This document shows, piece after piece, positions 1-12,602 of a stretch of DNA of 64,000 nucleotides. Each line of letters opens with the position of its first letter. The stretch's first letter is position 1. The notes under the pieces were generated by a model that did no database searches, was not told the origin of the DNA, and saw nothing but the letters and a program-made list of their open reading frames with translations. Both the position numbers and the translations under genes were made by a program. Origin of the DNA: Ciona savignyi (lineage: Eukaryota > Chordata > Ascidiacea > Phlebobranchia > Cionidae); assembly GCA_000149265.1 (NCBI GenBank), contig CH002851.1, positions 91,593-155,592 on the forward strand. Direction: 5' to 3'.

Positions 1-640
1 ATACCACGGAACGGTTGTGTTGTCGAATGGTTAACAGGATCGATTCACATAACAATGTCAACTTAAAAAGTCTATGTGCCAACCTATACATCACACACTC
101 GAAACTTATCACACACTCGAAACTTAAAAATGAAATCGGAAATCTTTAGACAGATATGCTACGGTCATGGTTGCTAATACCCATCCTCTATCACTATCAT
201 CATCTATCGGGTAAAACGTGCAAAATTGTTTAAGTTACATTTACTTTAAATTCACAGTCGTTTTAAATACACAAATACATAACTTTATTATAACATATTT
301 AAAATATTTAAACAACTGCAAATAAGCAGAACGACTTTCCATAATGGTTTATGGCGAAATGCAAAGGAAACAATAATCTCGAGATATACTGGCAGACAGG
401 ATTACTTTTCATGGTTTGCAAAATTACCTATATTTTCCATTTTGGGTTTAGGATGGATTTTCACATTTGATCAAATATGAAATGTGTAGTGAGGTGTTTG
501 CTATGCTTGTAACTAAACTTTTATGTCGATTTTCCTATACCCAAGGGGTCATAAAGCAATCAATTAGTATACTGCACAACAATTAAACAATTTAACTTAA
601 TAACACACTGGCGAAATATTGGTGTGTTTGGTATCCACTG
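1..640. other. Gene-free AT-rich sequence
   Basis: I see no coding exon, RNA gene or recognisable repeat here. It lies just downstream of the stop codon of the minus-strand coiled-coil gene and so may contain its 3' UTR. Confidence 0.4.
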
Positions 641-1843
641 CTAGCAGGTAGTACTTTGCCGTATCAAAAGTTTGTTTGTTGGAAAACTTTTCGATCTCTG
701 TGTTTTCACCGTCGTTTTTTGACCCGTGCTGTTTTCAAATTTTACACTTCGTACACTTTGATCAAATTTTGTTGATTCATCGAAATGTGGTTTAAAACCA
801 CCGTTTCTGATTGGCTGAGATTCAACTCGGATCACTGGTTTATAACTCGGTGGAGCGTGACCGTGGTAGGACAGTGGAACATTAGATTTTGAAGCGTTTG
901 CTGCTGCATTTTGACTAAAATGATAATTTGCATCTGTAAGTTATATACAGTGATACTGTACTATTGAAAGATAAATAAAGTGACCAGCGATAGTTTCAAC
1001 AGAACAAAAGATTACGTGGACCAAGCCAGTTACAACAATCCATTATTATTTAAATCAAATACAGTTCCCATACCTTAATGTCATCATCCCAGCTAACAAC
1101 TTTTGATTTGCAGTCGTAAGTTTCGCTGAAAATAAATTGTAGATAATAATCTAGTATTAATTTCTATGTGCTAATGCTCTTGTTAAGTGGGGTAAAGGAA
1201 TTGCAGAGGTATTGATTACTGCAACCAAATAGGAAAATGTGATATTACAATAAATAAAACAGCTGATCGGCTGTGGTAAGAATTTGGTATAAATTCAGGA
1301 TAATATACTTTCATAAGGATAACTCGCTTTCCACCAAATAACAAGACGACAACAAATCAGCACCTATTTTTCTTTTTTGTTCTTTATTGGTTCGGCTTTG
1401 TCTCTGCAACCTCTTCTCTATATCGCATCGTTCGGACTGTAATCTCGATTCCAAAATCAACAAACTAGATTCAATATTCCGGAGTTGAGAGACTTTCTCG
1501 TGAGTGGCAGTAAGGTACCTGTCAAAAATAAGATTCGTTTTCGTTTTGTTAATCGTAATTGGAGGGTGTGACGAGGTGATCTCGCTATGCAAAATAACTT
1601 GTGTTAAATAGAGATTGACTTTAAAACGGTTAGTTAAACGAATTATAAACATTCATTGATTCGCTGTATAAACCGCCGCAAAATCAGCCGGGAAAACAAT
1701 AAGTTGTGGACTTTAATAGTCCGTTTTGTAAAGATTCGCTAATGAAGCTCTACTCTACAACCATTTAATACTTTGAACCACATATAGTATTTAAACCTTT
1801 GTTTCCACATTTCAGCTTCTTGCATTGCGAGAAAGTATTTCAT
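641..1843 (-). CDS. Unrecognised coiled-coil protein (3' exons)
   Basis: Three exons chain in phase on the minus strand: 1364-1518, 1074-1125 and 641-914, the last ending in TAG. Splice signals are good: acceptors TTTTTGACAG, TTTATTTTCAG and TCATTTTAG, with donors GTGCTG and GTATGG. A possible first exon at 1797-1843 starts with ATG and has a weak GTTTAA donor; with it the product would be about 175 aa. The first half is charged, with heptad-like spacing (QLRNIESSLLILESRL, then RQSRTNKEQKRKI), which suggests a coiled coil. The C-terminal 90 residues are polar, basic and low in complexity. I do not recognise the family. The 5' end is uncertain, and more upstream exons are possible. Confidence 0.5.
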
Positions 1844-1851
1844 TTTGATGT

Positions 1852-4800
1852 CTTTGTCAATAGAACCGGCCGATATCTACGTTTACAGTGACAAATTTAA
1901 TATTAACGCCACAAATCGAGATATAACAATTGAATAATCCATTAAGTCATCGATAAAATGCTTTCTGACAAAGGGACTTGAGGTTTGGAAAGGCTTAAGT
2001 GGGCTTACTATCATTGTTATCAACGTAAATATGTATGTCAACATCAAATATCGTCATACGTATATCGGAATGTCAGGTATATGATAGTAACTACATAATT
2101 ACTATGGGTAAAGAATTCCGGCCGTTAAGGAAATATAACAATCACTTTTATAAGGCTTAACCCAGCATTAAATATAGAAAACGCCTTAACACAACAGGGT
2201 ATTTTATCCATAATCCATTATAAATGCATATAGATCTACTAGAATATAATGAGAAAATAAAACCGAGGAAAGGTCATTAGAATGTATGCTTTCGTTTGCC
2301 CTTATTGATTAGGATAGATTTACAAACCCTCTTTAAGCCTAAGAGATTAATCAAGTGCCGAACAAAGCAACCTCGGCAGTTGGTTTCGGTTGCGCCATTT
2401 CAACTACGATGTGACCTTCTTGCAGCAAATATTTTGATTCTTTTAAAGTTCGAATTTGCATAGAAAATATTCTATCCAAGCTTATTCAATTTAATCTTGT
2501 TACTAAATTCTCCAAAGAAAACAGCTCACGATAAAAAGATGTTTATTTTTGATATAAAAACCTTAGTGTTTTTAACAAGCCCTGTTTTTTTGCAAATCTG
2601 CCTGGTGATGTCGAAATCATGTTGGAATTTCTGTATAATTTTTGTGAGGCGAGGAATGACAGTCTGCTACGTCCGAAATTAAACTGTTACTTTTGTATAG
2701 TTGGTTAGGACCAAATAAAGAAATCGGAACTTGAAGCCCTAACGTACCCTCTAATTATAAACCTAACCTTAAACCTAACTGTAATTTTATAATATTCCTG
2801 CACATTTGGCTTATAACCGGCCAGGTTGACTGACACCTTACCACGTCTAGCATTTCGCACGAATATTAGTATTTAATATGAACAAAAACTGGTCTCGGCT
2901 ATTTAAACTTAAGCTTTCCTTGTAGCAAGAGCCGTACAATAGATCTCTGGATTTAAGAGTTGAAAGAGAAGAGAGTAGAAACAATTTTCTTTCGGGGCAG
3001 ATTTCGATTCCCTCAATATGGTCTTAACAGCGTCCAACAGCGCGACGAATTAGTCGTATATAGAGGGACTCGTTCAATGAAAATACACAATCAGTCAAAG
3101 TTCTTTGTTTGATTCGAGTGCGCGCGCTCGCAACGCCAAAGCACAAATAACTTCGTGGGAACGAAGCTTACGTCACAATACAAATTGTTTCCGCCATCGC
3201 GTCATAATCAGGTTAGGCAAGCTTTCGCTGAGTGTGGACTTCCATCAAGTAGTAGGATTAGTTGGGAAATAAGCTCTTCAACTTCAATATGCACTTACAA
3301 CACAAGTAGAGACCTATGGAAAGCTATAAGCTGCTTGATATTAAAACACGATAATGGCCCACGATTGGAATAGATTATAAATTGGTATAAAACGTCATGA
3401 TACATTCTGACATTCACAGGGTTAAAGTACATGCTTGCCAAGCTGTGTAATAGACATCATTGTTTTATTATGTTGAATGGCATGCATTATCCCCATAGTG
3501 TATAAACAAATTTATTACTTTTTGTAATAGACTTAAAAGAAACTAAAGAGCCTGACCCAATCGACCATGATGACCACTTTGCCCCGAATTTCTCATTTTG
3601 TCATAACCTTCTAAATTTGAATTTTTGTCTTGGCTGTAAAAGTTTGTTAAAGTTGAACACAGCTTAAAGAGACAAAGGTGTTTGTAAAGTAAATTGAGTG
3701 ATTGTTACATACAGAGTGGAGCTACAGCATCTTATTAAAAAAATGAGAAAAAGGGTTAGAAATGGTTTGATAGAACTAACTTTAAATTCCAGACTTGAAT
3801 TTCAGTTTGTAATATTTAAATAAATGGTAATTAAGTACACTCAAAAATCGATTTTACCTATTGTTTAGCCATAAAATAAACTCATTTAAAATATATAATG
3901 AACAATTTTTACAAACGAACTATTTCGAAACTTCGTTTGTTGACCTTGTTTAAAAAAATACCCACTCACGACCTAAGTATTTGTGCGTAATAGAAACGGA
4001 GAAAAATCTACTCACAATGTGAAATGGTGATGGTACTGTTGACGTGTTCTTAAAATAACCTTTCTTGCCGCTTGTGTGTAACTCGCCGGCGCGTAAGCCG
4101 GATTTGTCATGATTTAATTAAATTATCCAAGGTTGTATGGTATCAAACGTGCACAGGTTTTTAATTTGGTATAAAAATATTTGCATATGCCTATCCTTGT
4201 CAAAACGATAGGTCAAACGGCTTTTGTTATATTGGATCTCGTAACTAAGAACAAACATTTGTTTTGTGTTCCAAGTGTTAACTTAACCATGCGCGCACCA
4301 AACATTAACTTTGTGTTTGAACTTCGGACCACTCCAGTTGGAATTATACCGCACACCCTGTATGTCTTGAGTTTTGAGACTTTTGGGTAGAAACAAAAAT
4401 AAACCCATTATTAATCAAAATTGCAAAAAGTAATTTTTACTGGAATGTCTCAAAAAGAGAATTCATTTATTGTTTTCACCACCATTTTTCGCCATTGGGG
4501 AAGTTCCTATAGTAAACGAGTTATATTGATTTACAGCAGTGATAAGAGCTGCGGTTGTGAATCACCGGTGTAACTGACTAAGCTATGCAAAATTTTAGCC
4601 TCCAATATCTATAACCGATTTTTAAAATTCTTTAACTCTGCAATTATGCTTCCGGGACATGTTAAGTGGCAATACATTTATGTTATTTAATGTAAAATTG
4701 CTCTACTAATCTTGTTTGCTCTATGTTTAAAATGCATGATTAGTTATAAACGAAAATTTATCTATAAGGTTTAGTCACAAAAACTGCAGAAATAAGCAAA

Positions 4801-5157
4801 TGGCCCTATACATCCATGCGTATTTGTTTAGACATCTCTCAAGCTTATAGATATCTCTCGCGAGCCACCAGACGAGTGTTTGTTTTTACTTAGTGAGCGC
4901 TTTCGATCGCAAGCAAGATTGCTTTTTTGGATTAAAATCTTTTCCAATCAAGTGTTCAAAATAAAATATTGTGTGTATTGCATTACAATTTAACCACCAA
5001 TGTTGTAAATATTTTTAATTCCTTCATTACAATTTTTAAGGCTAGTTTTGTTTTCTGCAATGTTTGAGAATTAATTTGGATCTTATGCCAAATAAAATCT
5101 TTGGCAGGTTTCAGAACATAAGGTATATATTGTAAAAGGACGCAAATCGTTTATTGG
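1852..5157. other. Gene-poor intergenic stretch
   Basis: About 3.3 kb of AT-rich sequence. Short open frames occur (for example near 3155-3373 and 4181-4390), but they have no recognisable motif, most lack an ATG with supporting context, and I found no splice-linked partners. No tRNA or clear transposon ends were seen. Confidence 0.4.
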
Positions 5158-5431
5158 TCCCACCGGTTAGTCTGGTGGTTTAGTTCGACGCCTTTCTTAC
5201 AACCGAAAGTTGCAGATTCGAAACTGGTCGCTAGCTAGATGGTTGTGTTCTTGGGCAACGCACTTCACGGACATTGCCTGAACGGAAAATGGGTTCTACC
5301 AAATTTGAACACACTGCTGCAATAGCTACGGTAACCTGACGGTGGGCGCGAGGTCATCTGACGATTGCCCGTGTGTTAACACCCTCGGTTTTGCCATTCA
5401 CAAGGATAAACATGAATATCCTATCCTCCTA
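5158..5431 (+). mobile_element. tRNA-derived SINE copy
   Basis: Diverged full-length copy. It has a tRNA-like head (GGTTAGTCTGGTGGTTTAG), the conserved body block GACGATTGCCCGTGTGTTAA, and the 3' end AAACATGAATATCCTATCC. It matches the better preserved copy at 21529-21828. Confidence 0.8.
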
Positions 5432-6027
5432 TTAAACAAGACAATATTTCGGGTTTATCCTAGTAGATAAAACGCAGGAAAGTTCAGTTTGTCCATCCGA
5501 TTTCAGTCAAACGGTTGTGACGTTGAAACAAATTATCTGTGGTACACAATCGTGCGTGAGCGGTTCTTCAAGATTGGCGGTGTGGCAAGACTCCATCGAC
5601 GCCAATTACAAATGGGAATATCCTCTATTAAATATTTTTTTAGCCTTTTAATGATACCGCGTATACACACTTTTGGCGGTAAGGGCAACCACAACTTTTC
5701 GATCTTCCCAACTTTATAAATAAGAAATGGTTGAGTTGAGCGGTCTTTTCCGTTTTAACGGTAGGACGACTGTTCGAAGGCTGCATGTTTCTTTCAGAAT
5801 GTGCAACACGTGTCCCACGCCTGATCAATACTATAACACTAAAATAGTCCACTATATTACATTGTTTTTCGGGTTTAAAAAATGTAGTTTTCCCAACCCT
5901 GGAATTAATCCTTCTACTGATTGTACTCACACTGACAGGGCAGCAAATTTCGACATTGATATTAATACGGGTAAAAACAAAGAGGGAAAATGCAAGGCAG
6001 TAAAAGAAGAACAAAAAAATGGGTTGA

Positions 6028-9000
6028 TTATTTATGATTTAAATAACGGAACACCTTTTCTTCAATTTTTGATATATGTGCTTGTATCTGAAAGGTAAAT
6101 TAGTCAGTTTCGCAACATTTTTAGTTTTAATGTTGTTTTTTATTGCTATTAATTAGAATGAAAAATTGAAATATGCGCTAAATCATCGCCAAAAAGTACT
6201 TGGCCATTATCCTCAGAAAAACCAAAAGGTCAGAAATAAATACATTGAACTATGTAAATAAAATGTCCGGCCCGGTGGTCTAGCGGTTGAGTGCGTCGCC
6301 TTTCAATCGAAAGGTTGCAGGTGCGAAACTGGTCGCTAGCTAGTCGGTTGTGTCCTTGGGAAAGGCACTTTACGGACATTGCCTGAATCCAGCGGATTAA
6401 TGGGTTCTACAAAATTGAAGGAACGTGTCTATCATATACAACACACTGCGATAGCTCCGGTAACCCGACGATGGGCGCGAGGTGATCTGACGATTGCCCG
6501 TGCGATAACCCCCTAGGTTTTCCCATTCACGGGGATAAACATGAATATCCTATCCTATCCTATCCTAAATACACTCACCTTAAGTGAGCTGTCTCGGTCT
6601 CTGATGAACATTAGCCCATTTTCTAAAGTTTCCTCATTTACAACCAAAACAAAAGGCACACCGAACTCATCTAATGCATCAGCATCAATATCCAAGAGAT
6701 TTGCGTCCCAACAACTGGTATTCATTCCACGGACCATGTCACACAACTCTGCTGCCAACTGGAAAAATGTGGATTTTTTTTGGGGGGGGAGTAGGGGTGA
6801 TGTAGAATGGGATATTCGTTTTTTTTCCGGTGAAAACATAAGGCAAATTAACAAAAGGGCAATCGTAAGATGAGGATAGGATGAAATATCTATGTTTATC
6901 TTCGTGAATGGAAAAATCAAGGCTGTTAACACATGGGCAATCAACAGGTCATCTCGCCCCCACCGTTGGGTTACCGGAGCTATTGCAGTGTGTTGTGTAT
7001 GATAGACACGTTCCTTCAATTTGGCAGAACCCCTTAATCGACCGAGTTTAGGCAATGCCCGTTAATTGCCTTGCCCACAACCGACGAGCTAGCGACCATT
7101 TTTAAACCTGCAACCATTCGGTTGAAACGTGTCACTAAACCGACAAACTAACTGGCCAGACAAATTACGCGCCCACCATAAGGTTATCGAAGTTATTGCA
7201 TTGTGTTGTGTATGATTCAGACGTTCTCTCAATTTGGTACAACCTATCATTTCACGAAGTTCAGGCAATGACTGTTAAGCGCCTTGTGGCAGAAAGACGT
7301 TAAGCGTCTTGTTTCTTTTCTTCGGCAGAAAAGCACTAAACAACTAAGCTAATTGGTCGGACGAACAGGTATTTACTTAAATAGGAATATTAACACGATT
7401 GAAATTTACTTCAAGAAAATCATTTGGGAAATCTAGAACATAATTACCTGTGTTAGTCTCTTAGTTTTTTGTTGTTCGATGAGAACAGCTGTTTTAACGG
7501 GTGCCATGAATCGATGAAGGCGTAATATTGTACGGTTATACTCATCGTCTATTCTGAATAAAATTTTATTTAAAAATATATTTTCTACCCTAAAAAATAA
7601 ATAAAAATAAACCGTTTAAAAATGAAAAAATGTGTTCCATAGGTATGATTGAAGCAAACACTTTGAGAAATAGATACAATACTATCATTTATCCCAACAA
7701 GTGTGAAAATAAATACGAGTTATTAAAAGACAGGCAATTATCCAAATATCTTGTAATCAATGTCAGGTTACTTAACTATTGCAGATTCTACTACAGTTTT
7801 TGTTGAAACCATTCAACCACCAAGTTAAAGACATAAATGGCCAGTTAGCAGCTAATTTCAATTTAAAACCCTTCAGCTGGCATTCTGTTGCACTACCAAT
7901 GAGCTATTCAGCTGGAAAAAGCTTACTTACATAATTTTGTGGTATGCATCAAGTAGTAATGCTGCAGAAAATTTCATTAAATTTACGTTGGTCAACAGAA
8001 CACCAGGTTCTCCACATTCTCTTAAACTGCTCTGCATGAAAAACATATAAAGCATTCTTATTAATCAGTTTCAAAGCTACCTGTAGTTGACGACTGTCAA
8101 ACATGATGCTAAATTACTGGAAAGACATTCGAAGTTTAGTTTTAAGTGATCCAATTGATACAGTACCTGTGGATGATTTAAAAATAAAATATTACCTGAA
8201 ATGATTGAGGAAAACAGGATGTGTTTCTAAAACATGAAAATTCCTGGACATCTAGCTGCAGACTGTTTTTTTGGAAAATTCCCGAAACTGTCAAATTTTC
8301 GTCACTTTCTGAATTACTTCTTGTGCTGTTTATTTGTAATCGACCAGTTCTATGGAAATACTGAAAAATTAAAGTTGTTAAAAATCAACAGTCATATAGA
8401 AATTGGATCTTTTCATTTGTTGATTCTACTGGTTAAATATAAATAATTCATCGTAGTATCAGCAATTTATTAACTTGTTAAAAAGTAAGCACTTACGACT
8501 GAAAACTGACTGTACAAGGATTAGGAAGATGGCCATTTGTCAAGTTAACAAGATAAATAATCCGGCCGATTCTTATGGCGGTTTAGTTCGACATCTTTCA
8601 ATCTAAAGGTTGTAGGTTATAAACTGGTCACTGGCTAATCGGTTGTGTCCTTGGGCAAGGCACTTACGAACATTGCCTGAACCCAGAGGATTAATGGGCT
8701 CTTCAAAACACACTGCAATAGCTCCGGTAACCCGACGATGGGCGCGAGGTGACCTGACGATTGCCCATGTTAACCCAATTGGTTTTCCCATTCACGGGGA
8801 TAAACATGAATATCTTATCCTAACCTCCTAATAATTATATATTTTTAAATAATAAAAAACAACAATATGAGCCATTAGTGGTACAATAAAAAAAACCTAC
8901 TTCTTTGGCCCACTGGGAATGCACTGATTGCATGCTGTCGAACTCCAATCTCAGGTCTTTCAGTTTAACAACTTTTGCAAAAACTACGTCATCATGAATG

Positions 9001-10485
9001 CTTCTGTCGAGAAAAAAAATGTTGCAATGATCAATGAATATGTAGCCCCTAAAATACAAATTAACAAATTCAAAAAGTACACCAATTGGATTAGTAGGCA
9101 TTGAACATCATCAAAATTATGCGAGACTGAGATTGGTGACTTCCTAGTTGTATTGAGGTTGGACAAGACAATTACAAGGAATTAACTAAACTAAGTGAAT
9201 CAAAAACAATAAAACCAAAAAGTTGCAGTATAATGGGATATTATAGTTAAACTCGTAAATAGTATGTAACTTGATAATTTCAAATTTAACAAACTAAGGT
9301 TTCTTTTATTTTAAAGCAGGTTTGAATTCCATTCTCCTAAAAACAACTTAAATTAAATAGTTTTGTTCGGATTACACAGTAAATCACATCGAATATATAG
9401 TTTATTCATCTTTATATTCGAAAAGACAGTACCTCAATAATTCGAGCTTTTGATATGAATGTGGTAAATCAGTATAAAACAATTTCAAATTAATAAAATT
9501 GTAACTTAACTATATAACGTTTCACTTACATGAAATTGTACTATTCGAACCAAACCATGTTTTAATGCCCTGAATTTTGGAGGCGAACCATATTTATTCA
9601 ACATAATCATACAATGTAGTAAACAGACATCAGAATTAGCATCAGGCTTTCCAGCTACACATTACCTTTCATCAATATTGTTGAGGTTGATTTTCGTAAC
9701 AATGTTTAAAGCTAGGTTTGGATTTTCAAGGTTTAGTTTTGCCTTGTTTGATCTAACAATTTCTTCAATCTGATCCAAGTAGCTTGAGCACCTTAAGGGA
9801 AAATGTAACATCTTTATCAGCCTTTTTAAATTAGTTTAGTTCTGTAATCCATGAATTGCATACGCAAAGCTGTTTTACCTAAATGAGGTTGGTTTTAACA
9901 ATGTTGTAAAAACTGTTAAGGCTTATGTCTGTGAAATAATGAGTACCAGTATTTAAAGGGGATAATAACTTCTTTTATTAAATCATTGAAGTATTAAAAA
10001 GACTACTAATGTTTTTTTTATAAACAAAAATTGGGTAATTTTTCCCACTATATTCTTCTGTCTATTAGTTGATACCTGAATGGCTAAATGTCACTATGAT
10101 CAACAATTTCTATCCCCTATTTCGAACTTAAAATAAATATTTATACACACTTTTGATCAACTTTAAGTTCAATCGCTTGGGTAGTATGTTGTACAAATTT
10201 TTGCCACCACTCGGACTTAACATTGTGAATAAGTTCATGTAACATTAGATCTGGTTGATAACATCCACCTTTGTCATGTTTCAAATATCTTCTCTTTTGA
10301 AGCAAAGATAATATGTCGGGATCAAATGTTTTAAACACGTCGTTGCAAACTGTAGACTTATTTTCACAAAAACACCGTTTCTGGCCATGGCCTTGACAGG
10401 CAGATGTAAATCGAACACCTGCACTACTGACATTTAACAAATATTTTGTACCATTTCGAGTTAACAACATCTGTAGGTATGACAT
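6028..10485 (-). CDS. POLG2: DNA polymerase gamma accessory subunit (mitochondrial)
   Basis: Ten exons in consistent phase: 10151-10485, 9666-9791, 8901-9003, 8497-8509 (13-nt microexon), 8196-8308, 8081-8166, 7931-8029, 7448-7553, 6579-6758 and 6028-6087. They sum to 1221 nt, giving 406 aa. POLG2 dimers bind the catalytic subunit of mitochondrial DNA polymerase and raise its processivity. The fold is derived from class II aminoacyl-tRNA synthetases with a C-terminal anticodon-binding-like domain. Recognition rests on family landmarks: the N-terminal LLQKRRYL...EWWQKF block, ILRLHRFMAPVKTAVL, the hallmark NEETLENGLMFIRDRD, and the terminal HISKIEEKVFRYL. The N terminus is basic and hydroxylated, as expected for a mitochondrial presequence. 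The family is usually about 450-490 aa, so this one is somewhat short. The exon 7 acceptor is chosen two bases past the first AG to keep frame. SINEs sit in introns 8 and 9. Confidence 0.9.
6265..6566 (+). mobile_element. tRNA-derived SINE, full length
   Basis: Head CCGGCCCGGTGGTCTAGCGG resembles a tRNA D-arm/A-box. A B-box-like region follows (GGTTGCAGGTGCGAAAC), and the tail is a run of TATCC repeats. It lies antisense in the last intron of POLG2, directly abutting the exon 9 donor region. Confidence 0.85.
6871..7365 (-). mobile_element. SINE pair (one full, one partial)
   Basis: A minus-strand SINE copy (about 6871-7163, with AGGATAGGA at its tail end) is followed by a second, partial minus-strand copy (about 7164-7365) that lacks the tail. 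Both lie in POLG2 intron 8 and match the copy at 21529-21828 in order and spacing of conserved blocks. Confidence 0.75.
8561..8826 (+). mobile_element. tRNA-derived SINE, slightly truncated
   Basis: It has the head CCGGCCGATTCTTATGGCGG, the body block GACGATTGCCCATGTTAACC, and ends AAACATGAATATCTTATCC. An internal block is missing after the GGGCTCTTC region. It lies in POLG2 intron 3, next to the microexon. Confidence 0.8.
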
Positions 10486-10752
10486 GAAGGGAAAGATAAT
10501 GTAAAAAAAGATAGTTATATCATAAAAAAATTAGGCTTGCTAATTAGTTTTGTGTATACTAGAAAAGACTAAAATATTAAATCTCTTTATTTAAACATTG
10601 TTTTGTATCTAGGAATGATAGGAATAATGTATACGGTACAAAGATTGTGACTCTAAAAAAGTTTATCACAAGTATACACATAAAATTTGGTTAACCACTT
10701 TTAAATTTGTTCAACGTTAGCAATTACCTATACATCGCAATAAAAATGTAAG

Positions 10753-12206
10753 TTACAAATGAATGATTTTATCAATGCTCGGTTTGACAACAGCTTCCGG
10801 TAAACCTGATACATTTATTACTGATTTTCCACGTGCACTGCCTTTGCTCAATGCTTTAAAAGCTTTTGGTACATCATTAAAATCATAAATACCATTGGTT
10901 TGCAAAACTGGTTGTATCACACCGCTGTCCACCAAACGAGCAATTTCAAGTAAACCACGTCGGTCCGGTTTATAATATGCCCATCTTGTGTTAATTTCTG
11001 GTCTTTCCAATTTCTTTCTAGCAAGGGTAGATGCGGAGGTGGACAGACCAATTAAAAGTGCCAAATTTGTCTACATTTTCAACAGCTGGACTTTTTAATG
11101 TCACAAAATATCCATTTTTAATAAGAATATTAGATGACCATTCAACGGATACTGCTCCAATAGCATCAAACACGATATTGAATTTTTCAAAAGATTGAAG
11201 TTCCTTTTCGACATCTTGGGTTTTATAATCAATACATTCAGCACCTAGACTGCTGCAAAGCGACATTGCACTGCTTGAACATGTAGTTACCACTGTGAAA
11301 CCGTAGGCTCTTAAATACTGAATGGCAAAAGTTCCAATACCACCACTACCACCTAAAACTAGGGCACGTTTAGGTGGTTTCGATGTCACAACCAATTCTT
11401 TTAGTGCGGATAAAACAGTTAATCCAACATAAGGCAATGAAGCAGCCTCAATGTGACTTAAAGTAGCCGGTTTTTGCACAACACAGTCCAAACCGACACA
11501 AATATAATCCTGACAAACATCCAGGCTGATGTAGCTTTGGTGCGCCGTAAACATCATCTCCTAACTGAATGTCAAAAACTCCTGTTCCAATGTCAACTAC
11601 AGTGCCAGAAAAGTCCCTGCCTATAACCAATGGAAATTCATACCCACGAAACATGCTTTTCATTCCAGGTATAGAGTTCACCGCATAATGAATTGCGTTT
11701 CTTTTAAGGTTAAACAAGTTTGCACCATAACCTTCGCATATTCTTATGTCAATTGGATTCAAACTTCCAGCATGTACTTTAACCAATACATCGTTAGTGT
11801 TTCTTACACCTTGGTATAAATATGAACGTCTGGCATCAATTACACTTGTCATTTTTCGATCGAATGGTGTCTCAATGCTATCAAGTTTAAGAACCTTCTC
11901 CGTAGGCCCATATTTCTCAATTATCCACGACCGCATATATTGCTGTTTTCTGAAGCCACGATTTTCAGTTTCAGCCCAATTCTGAAATGTTTGATCATGT
12001 TTTTCTTTTTCTTTTTCAAGTTTTTCCTTCAAAGTTTTCCTGAAACTCCATCGTTTTGCAAGTATTACAACTTGTTTGGTCTGATTTGAACAGGCACAGC
12101 CACTAAACTTTAACATACCTTTGATTACCAGGATGGTACTCATACAAGGAAGGTAAGTCAAGATATTCAAGCCATGTTGTAAAACAACTAGAAAAAACAT
12201 GTACAT
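10753..12206 (-). pseudogene. RTN4IP1-like oxidoreductase, two frame breaks
   Basis: This is an intronless reading frame for a zinc-type alcohol dehydrogenase/quinone reductase-like protein closest to RTN4IP1, a mitochondrial oxidoreductase. Landmarks are the GroES-like part (VHAGSLNPIDIRICEGYG, VIGRDFSGTVVDIG, LGDDVYGA), the Rossmann glycine motif VLGGSGGIGTFAIQYL, CIDYKTQDVEKEL, and the C-terminal ARGKSVINVSGLP. Homology runs through three frames. The first break is at about 11509-11515, where one surplus base best explains the shift. The second is at about 11050-11065. ATG candidates are at 12206 and 12143. Total coding length, about 1.4 kb, fits the family. It is either a recently damaged gene, a processed copy, or a real gene with two assembly errors. 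There is no poly(A) tract downstream to prove retrocopying. It lies 268 bp downstream of the POLG2 start, on the same strand. Confidence 0.7.
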
Positions 12207-12602
12207 GTAAGGATTAGTAGAAATATGGAATCAACTGGTGGAATTTTGTATTCTTTAGCAACAATCGTATCAATTCACTACAATCATAGGTGAAAATAAA
12301 CACATATGTACACTTTTACAGCAGTACTTTTATCCCATTTTACATTAGTTTCTAGTTGTTAATATATTAAACAAATTCATATAACAGCTAATAAAAGTTT
12401 AATTAGTACACAGTTGAAAAGCTAGCACAATTAAACCATATATCAGATGTTGATATTAAATGTTAATTTATTCATACAAAAGCTTTTATTCTTTGAATGG
12501 GAAAACTCAATGCCGATAATTGATATATGAACTATAAAAAAATTGTCAACATGGAGTTCAAAATCGTTGATGAACAATTGGCAGTTAGAAATATCACAAC
12601 GA

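Noticed and set aside
5489..6027. Overlapping ORFs on both strands next to the POLG2 stop
   Set aside because: No recognisable motif or splice pairing, and one merely continues across the last POLG2 exon in the wrong strand or frame.
6541..7055. ORFs on both strands over SINE sequence
   Set aside because: Apart from the POLG2 exon at 6579-6758, the open frame derives from SINE body sequence; the same spurious peptide recurs at other SINE copies (for example 8603-8831, 21642-21854, 36164-36406).
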